DNA of 64,000 bases from Geobacter sp. FeAm09 (GCF_008330225.1 NZ_CP042466.1:2180501-2244500), one strand, 5' to 3'. Counted from the stretch's first letter, positions 19,580 through 28,939 are shown. Numbers and translations: made by a program. Notes: generated by a model from the sequence alone, not told the origin.

Positions 19580-19963
19580 CTATTCATCATCCGAGCGAAT
19601 CTTGCGCTTTACCCGCGGCTGGATCTGAACGTTCTGCGCCGGCGCCGCTCCGGCCGGAGCGACGGTCGGTTGGGAAGCTGGGTTCGGCGGGGCGGCCTGG
19701 GGGGACGCCGGCTTGTCCTGGGGTTGGGCCGGCGGCTGCGCCGGCGCGGCCTGCTGAACCGGTGGCGGCGTGGTGGCCGGCGCCGCTGCTCCAGCCTGCA
19801 CCGCCTCTATATGCAGGGGCTTGGCCCTGGCCTTGTAACGCGCGGGAATCTCATACTCCTTGTTGGTATAGTGGGCTATCCCCCGCCTGTCGGTCCAGGT
19901 ATAGACATCGGCCTGGGCGCTGGATGCTGCCACCAGCAACATAACCGCCAGCAATTGCTTCAT
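19580..19963 (-). CDS. DUF4124 secreted protein with Pro/Ala-rich tail
   Basis: 127 residues: a signal peptide (MKQLLAVMLLVAASSAQA), then a DUF4124 domain (VYTWTDRRGIAHYTNKEYEIP, a WTDxxGxxHYT pattern), then a low-complexity tail rich in Pro, Ala and Gln (about 55-112) and a short basic-acidic end. DUF4124 domains are periplasmic and of unknown function. Two further DUF4124 genes occur in this window (54.7 and 63.0 kb). The rhomboid gene lies upstream on the same strand. Confidence 0.85.
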   Translation of the reverse strand: MKQLLAVMLLVAASSAQADVYTWTDRRGIAHYTNKEYEIPARYKARAKPLHIEAVQAGAAAPATTPPPVQQAAPAQPPAQPQDKPASPQAAPPNPASQPTVAPAGAAPAQNVQIQPRVKRKIRSDDE

Positions 19964-20011
19964 GGTTCCTGTTCCTTCTTTCTTACTCCGTTATATGCCC
20001 CGCGTCACGGC

Positions 20012-20845
20012 TCAATGGCCTATCCCGAGGGCGACCAGCAAAAAAATCCTCCAGCCGAGCATGGCCACCGTGGCGCCGGCGCACAGCAGGGCCAGAAGCC
20101 GATGCACGGCATTCTCCTCCGTACGCTCCTCATACCCCAGAAGCAGACCCAGGACGATCCCGCCGATTATGCCGCCGCCATGGGCCCAGTTATTGATGCC
20201 GGGCATGAGGAAACCGAAGAGCACCAACCCGAACACCCAGCCGCTTACCTCCCGAAAGACCATGGCCCCATAGGTGCCGCCACGGCTGCGGCCATAGTAG
20301 AGCAGCGACCCAATGAGACTGCAGATGGCCCCCGAGGCGCCGATGGTGAAAGGGACCCCGGCCACGTAGGAAACCAGGTAGCCGCAGACCCCACCCAGGG
20401 TATAGATGACGAACATGCGGCTCGGCCCGTACTCCTGGGTGACCCAGGGGGCGATCTGGCGCAACGCCATCAGGTTGAAGACCAGGTGCAGGATGCCGCC
20501 GTGCAGGTAGTTGGCGGTGAGCACCGTCCAGTACCAGTGATACCTGTCGATGGGCACCGTGCCGCTCGCTCCCAGCAGCAGCAGGCTCGTCTGGTCCGGG
20601 CTGAGGAAGCCCAGCAGCCCGGCGGCGTTCCCGCTCCCCATGCCGAGGATGAGGGAGAAGGCATAGATAACGATGGTGACGGTGATGACGGCCTTCACCA
20701 GCCAGGCCCCGTCAAAACCGCCCCGAACCCAGGCCGTGGGCCGCCACCAGGCGCTGGAACGTTGCGCCCCGCACCAGGAACAGACGGATTCTTCGCTGCC
20801 GATCAGTTGGCGGCAGCGGGGGCAGAGCATTGCCTTTTGCGTCAT
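20012..20845 (-). CDS. Rhomboid-family intramembrane serine protease with N-terminal zinc ribbon
   Basis: 277 residues. The N-terminal zinc ribbon has Cys8, Cys11, Cys22 and Cys25 (LCPRC and CSWC). About seven membrane helices follow. Catalytic elements are visible: NYLHGGILHLVFNLMAL (the HxxxN region), the nucleophile Ser in FTIGASGAICSL, and His in INNWAHGGGIIGG. It cleaves membrane-spanning substrates; the substrate is unknown. The ATG at 20845 follows GGAG. An in-frame TTG at 20887 would overlap the upstream pyrophosphatase stop but has no ribosome site. It is probably cotranscribed with the pyrophosphatase. Confidence 0.92.
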   Translation of the reverse strand: MTQKAMLCPRCRQLIGSEESVCSWCGAQRSSAWWRPTAWVRGGFDGAWLVKAVITVTIVIYAFSLILGMGSGNAAGLLGFLSPDQTSLLLLGASGTVPIDRYHWYWTVLTANYLHGGILHLVFNLMALRQIAPWVTQEYGPSRMFVIYTLGGVCGYLVSYVAGVPFTIGASGAICSLIGSLLYYGRSRGGTYGAMVFREVSGWVFGLVLFGFLMPGINNWAHGGGIIGGIVLGLLLGYEERTEENAVHRLLALLCAGATVAMLGWRIFLLVALGIGH

Positions 20846-20879
20846 TACGGTAACTCCATTGATGATGTTATTGCCCGTT

Positions 20880-22529
20880 TCAGCCAAGCGCCCCCAGCAC
20901 CTTCAACAGGTGGGGCACCATCTGCTTCTTGCGGGACATGACCCCCTTCAATTCATACAGGCGGGGCTCCAGCTGGGGATAGCCCATGATATGGGCCAGT
21001 TCGTTTTTCCCCTCCACCAGGAACAGCGTGCTTTCGGTGTAGATGTCGGTCACCATGAGGCCCGCCATGTGCAGCCCCTCCTCTTCCTTGACCTGCTTGA
21101 GCACCTGGCGCAGATTGTCCTTGATCTCGTAGAACTCATCGAAGCCGACCACCTCCACTTGGCCGACGCCGAAGAGGGTATCATGGGCCGTGAAGTGCTT
21201 GAAGTCGGAGCGGACGGCCTTTTCCAGAGATCCATAGGCACTGAAGCCGCTGCACGAGGAGAAGATGTCCCTGCCGAAGGCCACGTGGTCCAGGCCGGCC
21301 CGCTCTTCCAGCCAGGCCACCATTTCCCGGTCCCGGTCGGTGGTAGTGGGAGATTTGAGGATGACCGTATCGGACATGATGCCGGCCAGGAGCAGGGCGG
21401 CGATGGGCGCTTCCGGTTCCACCCCCCGTTCCCGGTAGAGGGTCGCGACCACCGTGCAGGTGCTCCCCACCGGGGCCGTCATGAACGTAATCGGCTGGTT
21501 GCTGGGGGGATTGCCCAGCTTGTGGTGGTCGATCACCTCCAGGATCTCCACCGTTTCGGCCCCCGGTACCGCCTGTCCCAGCTCGTTGTGATCCACCAGG
21601 ATCAGGGCATAGGGGAAGGAGGCCAGGAGCGACGACTTGGTGGCAACCCCGGCGATGGAGCCGTCCTCTTCCACGGCCACCACCGCAGGCTCGCCCGAGT
21701 GGAGCAGCTTGAGGCGCAGATGCTCCAGCGGCTCGCCGACGCCGATCCGCTCGAATCCCGGTTCGACAAAGCGGGCCAGGGGAGTGGAGAGGCGGGCCAG
21801 CCACGCCGCCGTGGCGGTGTCGTGGGGCGTCGAAAGGATCGCGACGCCGGCCTCCCGTCCCCGGGCGACCAGATCGTCCCCCACCGCCAGTCCGCCGGTC
21901 ACCACCAGAATCCGCACCCCCCTGTCGATGGCCGACTGCTGGATCGAGGGGCGGTCGCCGGTCATGACCAGCATGGTCGCCGGGTCATAGCCGGCAATCC
22001 TGGAGAGGAAGGATTCCTCTTCCATGGCGCCGATGAAGAGATGGAGATGTTCCAGCTCGCCCGACGGGGCCCCGCACAGGAAGGTCGCATCCAGACTGCC
22101 GGCCAGGGCGGCAAGCGAGCTGTCCACGCCCCGTTTGCGGTCGGAACCGGCCACCAGATACTTTTCCGAAAGCTTGAGCAGCGAGACGATGCCGATGGGG
22201 GCATTCGCCCCATCCACCACCGGCAGTACCCGGATGCTGTGGCGATGGAACAGCGCCAGGGCATCCTTGAGCGGCATCTCCGCACCGGCGGTGACCGGCT
22301 GGCGTTTGATGACGTCGCGCACCTTGGGGTGGATATCGGCCAGATAGAGCGGCAACTCGATGCCGAGCCGGCCAAGGATATAGACGGTCTGGGGATTGGG
22401 CGAGCCGGCCATGGCGGCCTTGACATTGTCGTGGCCGAGGCGCTTCTTCAACTCGGTGTAGCCGATGGCCGCAGCTATGGAATCGGTATCGGGGTTCTTG
22501 TGCCCGATGACGTATATCTGTTTGTTCAT
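20880..22529 (-). CDS. ppaC: Manganese-dependent (family II) inorganic pyrophosphatase with CBS and DRTGG domains
   Basis: 549 residues. A DHH phosphoesterase domain begins at YVIGHKNPDTDS (His9, Asp13 and Asp15 as metal ligands). It is interrupted after about residue 70 by a CBS pair and a DRTGG domain, as in clostridial regulatory PPases. The DHH part resumes with LVDHNE and VIDHHKLGN. DHHA2 forms the C-terminus, ending in SRKKQMVPHLLK with the substrate-binding SRKKQ motif. It hydrolyses PPi; the CBS region normally senses adenine nucleotides. Start 22529 follows CAGGAG. A gene order with rhomboid downstream suggests an operon. Confidence 0.95.
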   Translation of the reverse strand: MNKQIYVIGHKNPDTDSIAAAIGYTELKKRLGHDNVKAAMAGSPNPQTVYILGRLGIELPLYLADIHPKVRDVIKRQPVTAGAEMPLKDALALFHRHSIRVLPVVDGANAPIGIVSLLKLSEKYLVAGSDRKRGVDSSLAALAGSLDATFLCGAPSGELEHLHLFIGAMEEESFLSRIAGYDPATMLVMTGDRPSIQQSAIDRGVRILVVTGGLAVGDDLVARGREAGVAILSTPHDTATAAWLARLSTPLARFVEPGFERIGVGEPLEHLRLKLLHSGEPAVVAVEEDGSIAGVATKSSLLASFPYALILVDHNELGQAVPGAETVEILEVIDHHKLGNPPSNQPITFMTAPVGSTCTVVATLYRERGVEPEAPIAALLLAGIMSDTVILKSPTTTDRDREMVAWLEERAGLDHVAFGRDIFSSCSGFSAYGSLEKAVRSDFKHFTAHDTLFGVGQVEVVGFDEFYEIKDNLRQVLKQVKEEEGLHMAGLMVTDIYTESTLFLVEGKNELAHIMGYPQLEPRLYELKGVMSRKKQMVPHLLKVLGALG

Positions 22530-22698
22530 GATTGCTCCTGCGTGTTTTTGTGGGGCCAGTATAGGGGTGGCCGGCGACATTGTCAAACAGCCCCGCAGCT
22601 CCCATGCCGGCAGAGCGCCGCATGGCGGATTTACATTGGCGCAAATTCGTGCTACATGTCCATTTTACGATATGTTACGAGCCCCAAAAGGAGCCGCC

Positions 22699-23118
22699 AT
22701 GAAAACTGCGTTGCGCATACTGCTCGGACTGATTCTTCTGACGGCCTCACTGGCAAAACTGAGCAACATGTCGGGCTTCGTGGCGGTGCTGCACTCGTAT
22801 CGCATCTTCCCCCCGGGACTGCACTGGCCGGCGGCAATCGTGGTCAGCGGCTCCGAACTGGCGGTCGGTTCGTGGCTCTGGTGGGGCCGCCGCCTGCGGC
22901 AGGCGGCCTGGACGTCGTCGGCGTTGCACGGCGTCTATGCCTGTTTCGCCGCATTCATGCTCCTGCGCAACGTGCCGATTCTCAACTGCGGCTGTTTCGG
23001 CTCCTACCTTGCCCGCCCCCTTTCCTGGATGACGGTGGGGCAGAACCTGGTACTGGTGGCCCTGTCCCTGCTGCTGGTCCGGCTCGCCCGCCCGACCGCA
23101 TCGTTATATATCCGCTGA
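22699..23118 (+). CDS. MauE/DoxX-like membrane protein
   Basis: 139 residues with four predicted membrane helices. The N-terminus KTALRILLGLILLTASLAKL and the cysteine motif NCGCFGSYL match the MauE/DoxX-like group (PF07291), thought to help in redox or disulfide handling in the envelope. AAAAGGAG lies before the ATG. No partner gene (for example a thioredoxin-like one) is adjacent, so its role is open. Confidence 0.8.
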   Translation: MKTALRILLGLILLTASLAKLSNMSGFVAVLHSYRIFPPGLHWPAAIVVSGSELAVGSWLWWGRRLRQAAWTSSALHGVYACFAAFMLLRNVPILNCGCFGSYLARPLSWMTVGQNLVLVALSLLLVRLARPTASLYIR

Positions 23119-23257
23119 GCAGCACCGGCACGCCAGGAAGCACCGCATGCCCGGCCAGACACCGGCAGCGAGAGGTTTCCGGTTGTAACTCCCCGTCATT
23201 ACGGTACAATGAAACCGAACCGAGCTGTCCGATCACGCATCAACCAAGGAGGATATC

Positions 23258-23761
23258 ATGGGGTCAAGAGCACGTGAAATCATCGGCATGGATGTGGATG
23301 AACTCATCGATCTGTTACGGCGGGCCTTTTGCGATGAGTGGTTTGCCTATCATCAGTACTGGCTGGGCGCCAAGCTGGTGAAAGGCCCCATGAAGGACGC
23401 GGTCGGGGCCGAACTGCTCCAGCACGCCACCGAGGAGCTGCTGCACGCCGACATGGTGGCCCTGCGAATCATCCAGCTCGGCGGAACCCCGGTCACCAAG
23501 CCGGAAGACTGGTACAAACTGTCCAACTGCGGCTACGACGCCCCGGACGATCCCTTCGTCAAGACCATCCTCGACCAGAACATCAAGGGCGAACAGTGCG
23601 CCATCGGCGTCTATAGCCGGCTGCTGGAGATGACCAAGGACAAGGACCCCATCACCCACAACATGGTGTTGCAGATCCTCCAGCAGGAGATCGAACACGA
23701 GGAAGACCTGCAGGCGCTCATGGAGGATTTCGAATTGATGATGAGGGCCTTCAAGGGGTAA
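23258..23761 (+). CDS. Ferritin-like (DPSL/bacterioferritin-like) protein
   Basis: 167 residues, four-helix bundle. Di-iron ligands can be placed at Glu27, Glu60 and His63 (EELLH), Glu112, and Glu144 and His147 (EIEH). The length and the Cys91/Cys114 pair suggest the Dps-like (DPSL) group used in H2O2-dependent iron oxidation and storage, or a related di-iron oxidase. AAGGAGG precedes the ATG. It is 40 bp upstream of a TPR-like gene on the same strand. Confidence 0.88.
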   Translation: MGSRAREIIGMDVDELIDLLRRAFCDEWFAYHQYWLGAKLVKGPMKDAVGAELLQHATEELLHADMVALRIIQLGGTPVTKPEDWYKLSNCGYDAPDDPFVKTILDQNIKGEQCAIGVYSRLLEMTKDKDPITHNMVLQILQQEIEHEEDLQALMEDFELMMRAFKG

Positions 23762-23801
23762 GAGGACCACATCCCCATCAATAATCCACCGGGAGTTCCG
23801 C

Positions 23802-24245
23802 ATGGCCGATAGTGATGCGCGCAAGGAATTCGACAACGGCCTAGCCCTGTTCAAGGCCGGCAATATCCTGAGGGCGCTGGGGCATTTCGAAAAATCCATG
23901 GCGGCGCAGCCGACTCCCCTCTGCGCCTCATATTACGCCTATTGCATGGCCAAGGAACGGGGCCATGTCACCAGAGGGGTGGCCCTGTGCCGCGAGTCAT
24001 TGGCACAGGAACCGGACAACCCGGCCCATTATCTGAACCTGGCCCGCATTCACCTCCTGGGGCCGGACAAGGAGGCCGCCCTCACGGTTCTCAGGGAGGG
24101 GATGCAGCACGCCCATGATCCGGAGCTGGCGGCGCTGCTGGAAGCGGTCGGCATGCGCAAACCGCCGGTCATGTCGTTCTTGCGGCGCGACAACCCCATC
24201 AACAAATTCCTCGGCATCCTGCTGACGAAACTCGGCATGCGCTAG
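23802..24245 (+). CDS. Tetratricopeptide-repeat-like protein
   Basis: 147 residues with helix-turn-helix pairs of TPR character: ARKEFDNGLALFKAGNILRA, then LCRESLAQEPDNPAHYLNLARIHLLGPDKEAALTVL in two turns. The C-terminal basic helix contains NKFLGILLTKLGMR. No signal peptide, so likely a cytoplasmic interaction module of unknown partner. It is close behind the ferritin-like gene, possibly in one transcript. Confidence 0.75.
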   Translation: MADSDARKEFDNGLALFKAGNILRALGHFEKSMAAQPTPLCASYYAYCMAKERGHVTRGVALCRESLAQEPDNPAHYLNLARIHLLGPDKEAALTVLREGMQHAHDPELAALLEAVGMRKPPVMSFLRRDNPINKFLGILLTKLGMR

Positions 24246-24316
24246 CTTCCCGTGCGGCCAGTCATGGGACGCCCGGCAGAATGCCGTTGAACGGGGTGGC
24301 GCCACGGGAGGAACCG

Positions 24317-26386
24317 ATGCTTCTCCATACCATCACGATCTTCCTCGGTTCGTTCCTCCTGTTCCAGCTCCAGCCGCTGGTCGGCCGTTCCATCCTTCCC
24401 TGGTTCGGCGGCGGGCCGGCCGTCTGGGCGACCTGCATGGTCTTCTTCCAGGCCGGGCTTCTGGCCGGTTACTCCTATGCCCACGGCGTCTCGACCCTGA
24501 ACCGGACGCGGCAGGCCTGCGTCCATGGCGGACTCCTGATCGCCTCACTCATCCTGCTGCCGCTCTCCCCTGCCGCAGAGGTCTGGAAACCTGTCCCGGG
24601 AAGCCCCCCGGCGCCGACGATCCTTTCGCTCCTGGCGACCACGGTCGGCGTGCCGTATCTCGCCCTCTGCGCCTCCGCGCCCCTCGTCCAGCACTGGTTC
24701 CTGCAGGATTTCCCGCAGCGTTCGCCCTACCGTCTCTACTCGTTCTCCAACATCGCGTCCCTGCTGGCCCTGGCCAGTTACCCGTTCGTCGTCGAGCCCC
24801 TGCTCTCCCTCCGGCATCAGGCCCTTGTCTGGAGCTGGGGATTCGGCCTCTACTGCCTGGCCTGCGCCGCCTGCGTCCTGCGGCCGGTACTGTTCGGCAC
24901 GCCTCGCACCGCCACGGCTCAGGAAGACCCGCCGCAGGAGCGGAGGGGGGATGCGGCCGGGCCGGCGATCTCCGGCGGCGACCTGCTCTTCTGGCTGCTG
25001 CTCTCGGCCTGCGGCTCGGCCCTGCTCCTGGCCACAACGAACCAGCTCTGCCAGGAGGTAGCGGTGATCCCCTTTCTCTGGATTGCCCCCCTCGCCCTCT
25101 ACCTGCTCAGTTTCGTCATCTGCTTCCGCAACGACCAGAGCTACGACCGGGTCCTGTGGGGTATCCTCCTGCCCGGCTTTCTGGTTCCCGCCTGTTCGGT
25201 CTTCGTTTTGGGGGCCAGGGTATCGTTGCCGCTGCAGATCATCGTCTATCTGGCCGCGCTGTTCGCCGGCTGCATGGTCTGCCACGGCGAGTTGGTGCGC
25301 TCCCGCCCCCACCCTACCCGCCTGACGGCCTTTTACCTGGCACTGTCGGCAGGCGGGGCCCTGGGCGGCATGTTCGTCGCACTGGCCGCTCCGGCCCTGT
25401 TCACCAACTTCTGGGAGTATCCGGTCGCGTGGTGGGCCACCTGCCTCACCGTCGTTGCCGTCTGGCATCGCAGCGGCCTCTTCCGCCGCGCCCCGAACTG
25501 GCTGCTGCCGCTCGCCGGCTGCGGCATCGCCCTGCTTGTCATTACCACGGCACGGCCGCTGCTGAGCTATATGCCCTATACCGACATGGTTGCCCGCAAT
25601 TTTTACGGGGTCCTGCGGGTGATACGACACCAGGAGAGCTCCGGCGAAATGCGTACCTTGATGCATGGCGCCATCACCCACGGCATCCAGTTCGTGGAAC
25701 CGGGAAGACGCCGTCGCGCCACCTCCTACTACGGCCCCGAGAGCGGCATCGGGCTTGCCCTGCTCCACCATCCGCGCCGCATCAGCCACCTGCCGCTACG
25801 GGTCGGCGTGATCGGTCTCGGGACCGGTTCCATTGCGGTATATGGACTTCAGGGCGACCTGTTCCGCTTTTATGAGATCAACCCGGCGGTCATCGCCATT
25901 GCCCGTGAACGGTTTTCCTACCTTGCCGATTCCGCCGCCCGCATCGAGACGGCGACCGGCGACGCGCGGCTGACGCTGGAAACTGAGCTGGCATCGGGCC
26001 GGCAACAGCGGTTCGACATCATGGTGGTGGACGCCTTCAGCAGCGACGCCATCCCGATCCATCTTCTGACCCGGGAATGCTTCGCCGTGTATGGCCGCCA
26101 CCTGCGCCCCGACGGCATCATCGCCATCAATGCCACCAACCGGTTCCTCGACCTCGCCCCCCTCATCAGGACCGAGGGAGAGCTGGAAGGCTTCCGGGTG
26201 GCACCCGTCAGCTCGCCGGCCGACAGCCCGAACGGCATCTTCAAAGCCGACTGGATCCTGCTCACCCGGAACACGATCTTCATCAACGACACTACACTGC
26301 GGAACAGGCTCGCGCCCTTGCCGCCGGCGGCGGCCCGGCTCTGGACCGACGATTACGCCAGCCTGTGGCCCCTGGTGAAGTTTTAA
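24317..26386 (+). CDS. Fused membrane-transporter / spermidine-synthase-like protein
   Basis: 689 residues. The first 470 or so hold about 11-12 hydrophobic helices (an MFS-like or SpeE-associated membrane part). A soluble spermidine-synthase-like methyltransferase-fold domain follows: RVGVIGLGTGSIAVYG (nucleotide-binding glycine loop), YEINPAVIAIAR, TGDARLTLE, and FDIMVVDAFSSDAIPIHLLT. Such fusions are common in Geobacter and other Desulfuromonadia. Substrate and direction are not known, and aminopropyl transfer is not proven. The start at 24317 follows GGGAGG; an earlier in-frame ATG (24281) lacks one. Confidence 0.88.
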   Translation: MLLHTITIFLGSFLLFQLQPLVGRSILPWFGGGPAVWATCMVFFQAGLLAGYSYAHGVSTLNRTRQACVHGGLLIASLILLPLSPAAEVWKPVPGSPPAPTILSLLATTVGVPYLALCASAPLVQHWFLQDFPQRSPYRLYSFSNIASLLALASYPFVVEPLLSLRHQALVWSWGFGLYCLACAACVLRPVLFGTPRTATAQEDPPQERRGDAAGPAISGGDLLFWLLLSACGSALLLATTNQLCQEVAVIPFLWIAPLALYLLSFVICFRNDQSYDRVLWGILLPGFLVPACSVFVLGARVSLPLQIIVYLAALFAGCMVCHGELVRSRPHPTRLTAFYLALSAGGALGGMFVALAAPALFTNFWEYPVAWWATCLTVVAVWHRSGLFRRAPNWLLPLAGCGIALLVITTARPLLSYMPYTDMVARNFYGVLRVIRHQESSGEMRTLMHGAITHGIQFVEPGRRRRATSYYGPESGIGLALLHHPRRISHLPLRVGVIGLGTGSIAVYGLQGDLFRFYEINPAVIAIARERFSYLADSAARIETATGDARLTLETELASGRQQRFDIMVVDAFSSDAIPIHLLTRECFAVYGRHLRPDGIIAINATNRFLDLAPLIRTEGELEGFRVAPVSSPADSPNGIFKADWILLTRNTIFINDTTLRNRLAPLPPAAARLWTDDYASLWPLVKF

Positions 26387-26438
26387 CAGCGGCTGGAGGA
26401 AAACCGGGCACCAGGCGCCCGAACCCGGCACCAATCGT

Positions 26439-26687
26439 TCAGCAGCCTGTTGGCACACTGCCCGCCACGAGTGCGCCGATGGGGCAACTCGCGACACAGG
26501 CGCCACAACCGGTGCAGCGTTCCGCCGACACGATGCGGGCCGCCTTGCGGTAGCCCTGCGGCTCGAGGGTTACCAGGCGCAGCAGGCAGGCCGACACGCA
26601 CCGGCCGCAGCCGGAGCAGCGATCGGCTGCCACGCGGGGTACTGGCGGGGCGGGGTTTAGAACAGCCCCAGATCGAGCTGTTTCCAT
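26439..26687 (-). CDS. Small 2x[4Fe-4S] ferredoxin
   Basis: 82 residues with two complete cluster motifs: CSGCGRCVSAC, then CTGCGACVASCP about 22 residues later. This gives eight cysteines for two [4Fe-4S] clusters, a low-potential electron carrier in the cytoplasm. The ATG at 26687 has no clear ribosome site and lies inside the 3' end of the upstream Cys-rich gene, so translation may be coupled. The N-terminal 20 residues outside the domain are of low conservation character, and the true start may differ. Confidence 0.75.
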   Translation of the reverse strand: METARSGAVLNPAPPVPRVAADRCSGCGRCVSACLLRLVTLEPQGYRKAARIVSAERCTGCGACVASCPIGALVAGSVPTGC

Positions 26688-26839
26688 GTAAATTCGGGTT
26701 TTCGGGTGGTGCGGCTGAAGGGGTAGTAGCGGGGACACTTGGCGACAACGGCATTTGCCGCCTGCTTGCACGTGCGGCGGCACGAGCCGCACAGGCGATT
26801 GGGAGATGCCGGTTTCATTTCCTTGTTCCGGGGGGACAT
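26657..26839 (-). CDS. Small cysteine-rich protein of unknown function
   Basis: 60 residues, basic, with five Cys: CGSC, CKQ and KCPRYYPF spaced as a small zinc- or cluster-binding knuckle. GAGGG stands 5 bp before the ATG at 26839. The stop lies 30 bp inside the ferredoxin gene in another frame, so the two overlap. I do not recognise a family. The overlap and shared Cys-rich nature suggest that the pair works together in metal or redox chemistry. Confidence 0.55.
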   Translation of the reverse strand: MSPRNKEMKPASPNRLCGSCRRTCKQAANAVVAKCPRYYPFSRTTRKPEFTWKQLDLGLF

Positions 26840-26897
26840 GGTTACCCTCATGGGCCGGGGGGCGGCGTGACGCGCCGCTCCCCCGGTTCAGTCATTT

Positions 26898-27968
26898 TCA
26901 GGCTACGAAACGTACCCAGTCGAACTCGTCGGCAATCTTGCCGGTCTGGATGCCGGTCAGGGTGTCATACAGCTTCTGGGTCAGACGCCCCACGCCCTGC
27001 CCAACCGAGACGCACTCATCCTTGTAGCAGAGTTTGCCCACCGGCGTGATAACCGCTGCCGTGCCACTGCCGAAAGCCTCGGTGATCTTGCCGTTCCTGA
27101 AATCGGCCATCAGTTCGTTCACGTCGATGGGGCGTTCCTCCACCGTGCATCCCAGGGTCGTGGCCAGTTTGAGCACCGAGTCGCGGGTGACGCCGGCAAG
27201 GATCGAACCGGAGAGGGGGGCGGTGACGATGTGGTTGCCGTAGGCGAAGAACATATTCATGGCCCCCACCTCCTCGATATAGCGCCGTTCGCGGCCGTCC
27301 AGCCAGAGCACCTGGTCGAAGCCCTTCTTCTTGGCATCGAGCCCGGCCTTCAACGAACTGGCATAATTGCCGCCGGTCTTGGCCTCGCCGGTGCCGCCGG
27401 GTGTGGCGCGCACATACTTGTCTTCCACCAGGATGCTGACCGGGTTGAATCCGGCCGCATAATAGGCACCCACCGGCGACAGGATGACATAGAAATAGTA
27501 ATGGTCGGAGGTTTTCACCCCCAGCACCGGTTCGACCGCGATCATGGCGGGACGAATATAGAGGGAGGTCCCGGATGCGGTGGGAATCCAGTCGCGCTCC
27601 AGGGACACCAGCTTCTCGATGCCGTTCAAAAAGAGTTCCTCGGGAACCTCGGGCATGCAGAGGCGCTCCGCGGAGGTTTGAAAACGCCGGGCGTTCATCT
27701 CGGGACGGAACAGGGCGATCCTGCCGTCCTCCCACTTATAGGCCTTGAGCCCTTCGAAAATCTCCTGAGCATAGTGGAGCACCAGACAGGCCGGATCGAG
27801 CATGAACGGCTCGTACGGCTTGATACGGGCGTCATGCCACCCCTTGCCTGCGCTCCATTCGGCCAGAAACATCCGGTCGGTAAATATCTTGCCAAAGCCG
27901 AGATGGGACTCGTCATTGAACTTTGCCTTCATTTTATCAGCGGACAGCGGTAGTACTGAAATATCCAT
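26898..27968 (-). CDS. ilvE: Branched-chain amino acid aminotransferase (class IV, PLP)
   Basis: 356 residues, long BCAT type. Transfers amino groups between glutamate and the 2-oxo acids of Val, Leu and Ile. The PLP lysine is Lys197 in GTGEAKTGGNYASS. Other marks are FEGLKAYKWEDGRIALFRP, YIRPAMIAVEPVLGV, EEVGAMNMFFAYG and EAFGSGTAAVITPVG. The start at 27968 follows GGGAGGCG; upstream in-frame ATGs lack this. A short palindrome lies 24 bp upstream. The gene appears to be transcribed alone. Confidence 0.95.
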   Translation of the reverse strand: MDISVLPLSADKMKAKFNDESHLGFGKIFTDRMFLAEWSAGKGWHDARIKPYEPFMLDPACLVLHYAQEIFEGLKAYKWEDGRIALFRPEMNARRFQTSAERLCMPEVPEELFLNGIEKLVSLERDWIPTASGTSLYIRPAMIAVEPVLGVKTSDHYYFYVILSPVGAYYAAGFNPVSILVEDKYVRATPGGTGEAKTGGNYASSLKAGLDAKKKGFDQVLWLDGRERRYIEEVGAMNMFFAYGNHIVTAPLSGSILAGVTRDSVLKLATTLGCTVEERPIDVNELMADFRNGKITEAFGSGTAAVITPVGKLCYKDECVSVGQGVGRLTQKLYDTLTGIQTGKIADEFDWVRFVA

Positions 27969-27991
27969 GAAGCGCCTCCCGAAAAGATGCC

Positions 27992-28004
27992 ATGACAATG
28001 TCAT
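27992..28004. promoter_or_regulatory. Short perfect palindrome upstream of ilvE
   Basis: ATGACA-A-TGTCAT, 24 bp before the ilvE start, in an AT-rich stretch suited to a promoter. It could be an operator; no regulator is identified. Confidence 0.4.
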
Positions 28005-28171
28005 AGTAATAATTTGTCTAGAAACTATATCAATTTTCCATAGCGCTTTCAACCCTAGTTTTGATGATGTAAAAAGGATAAAAATAAGGCATATTGTACA
28101 CCGTGCGCGCCGGCTGCGGCATTCGCACCCGCGGGGACCTTCAATCGTACGGAAAAGAGGGAGGCTTTGTC

Positions 28172-28939
28172 ATGAAGAGATTGCTGTCAGTAGCGGCCTG
28201 CATCGGGCTCATGCCCCTGTTTGCAGCGACGCAGTCCTTTGGAGAGGCCGTCAAGGATTATACCGATCCCACCACCGGCATCAGGTTTGTCCGCGTCGCC
28301 GGCGGCTGCTTCAAGATGGGCGACACCTTTGGCGACGGCGCCGGCAACGAGAAGCCGCCCCACGATGTCTGCGTCGCCGATTTCAGCATCGCAAAGCAGG
28401 AAACGACCCAGGACCAGTGGAAAAAGGTGATGGGGACCGCTCCGTCGTTTTTCAAGACCTGCGGCGATGATTGCCCGGTGGAGAACGTGAGTTGGAACGA
28501 TGTGCAGGAGTTCATCGCCAAGCTCAACAAACAAAGCGGCAAGGAGTACCGCCTCCCCACCGAGGCCGAATGGGAGTATGCCTGCCGCAGCGGCGGCAAG
28601 AGCGAAAAATTCTGCGGCGGCAACGATGTGGAGGCCGTGGCGTGGTACTTCGGCACCGCGGCCGACCGTCCCCAACGCGTGGCCAGGAAGCGCCCCAACG
28701 GGCTGGGAATCTACGACATGAGCGGCAATGTGTGGGAATGGGTCAGCGATTGGTATGACGACAAGTTTTCCAGCATCAAGGACAATCCCCAGGGGCCGTC
28801 GAGCGGCGCAAACCGCGTTATCCGGGGTGGCGGGTGGTTCATGCTCCCCAAGAATGTCCGGGCCTCGGTGCGCAGCTCCCTGCCGCCGGAGCTGCATACC
28901 TACGACGTGGGGTTCCGTTTGGTCGTGACGGCCCCCTGA
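28172..28939 (+). CDS. Secreted formylglycine-generating-enzyme-like (FGE-sulfatase) protein
   Basis: 255 residues: a signal peptide (about 1-25) and one SUMF1/FGE domain, with VAGGCFKMGDTFGDG, VENVSWNDVQEFIAKLN, YRLPTEAEWEYACRSGG, YDMSGNVWEWVSDWY and RVIRGGGWFM. Many bacterial members are not true sulfatase activators but bind or modify other targets, and no sulfatase is nearby. GGGAGG precedes the ATG. It is divergent from ilvE. Confidence 0.9.
   Translation: MKRLLSVAACIGLMPLFAATQSFGEAVKDYTDPTTGIRFVRVAGGCFKMGDTFGDGAGNEKPPHDVCVADFSIAKQETTQDQWKKVMGTAPSFFKTCGDDCPVENVSWNDVQEFIAKLNKQSGKEYRLPTEAEWEYACRSGGKSEKFCGGNDVEAVAWYFGTAADRPQRVARKRPNGLGIYDMSGNVWEWVSDWYDDKFSSIKDNPQGPSSGANRVIRGGGWFMLPKNVRASVRSSLPPELHTYDVGFRLVVTAP

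Noticed and set aside
20673-23381. A 902-codon plus-strand open frame
   Set aside because: Antisense shadow of the pyrophosphatase that also runs through the MauE-like gene in another frame.
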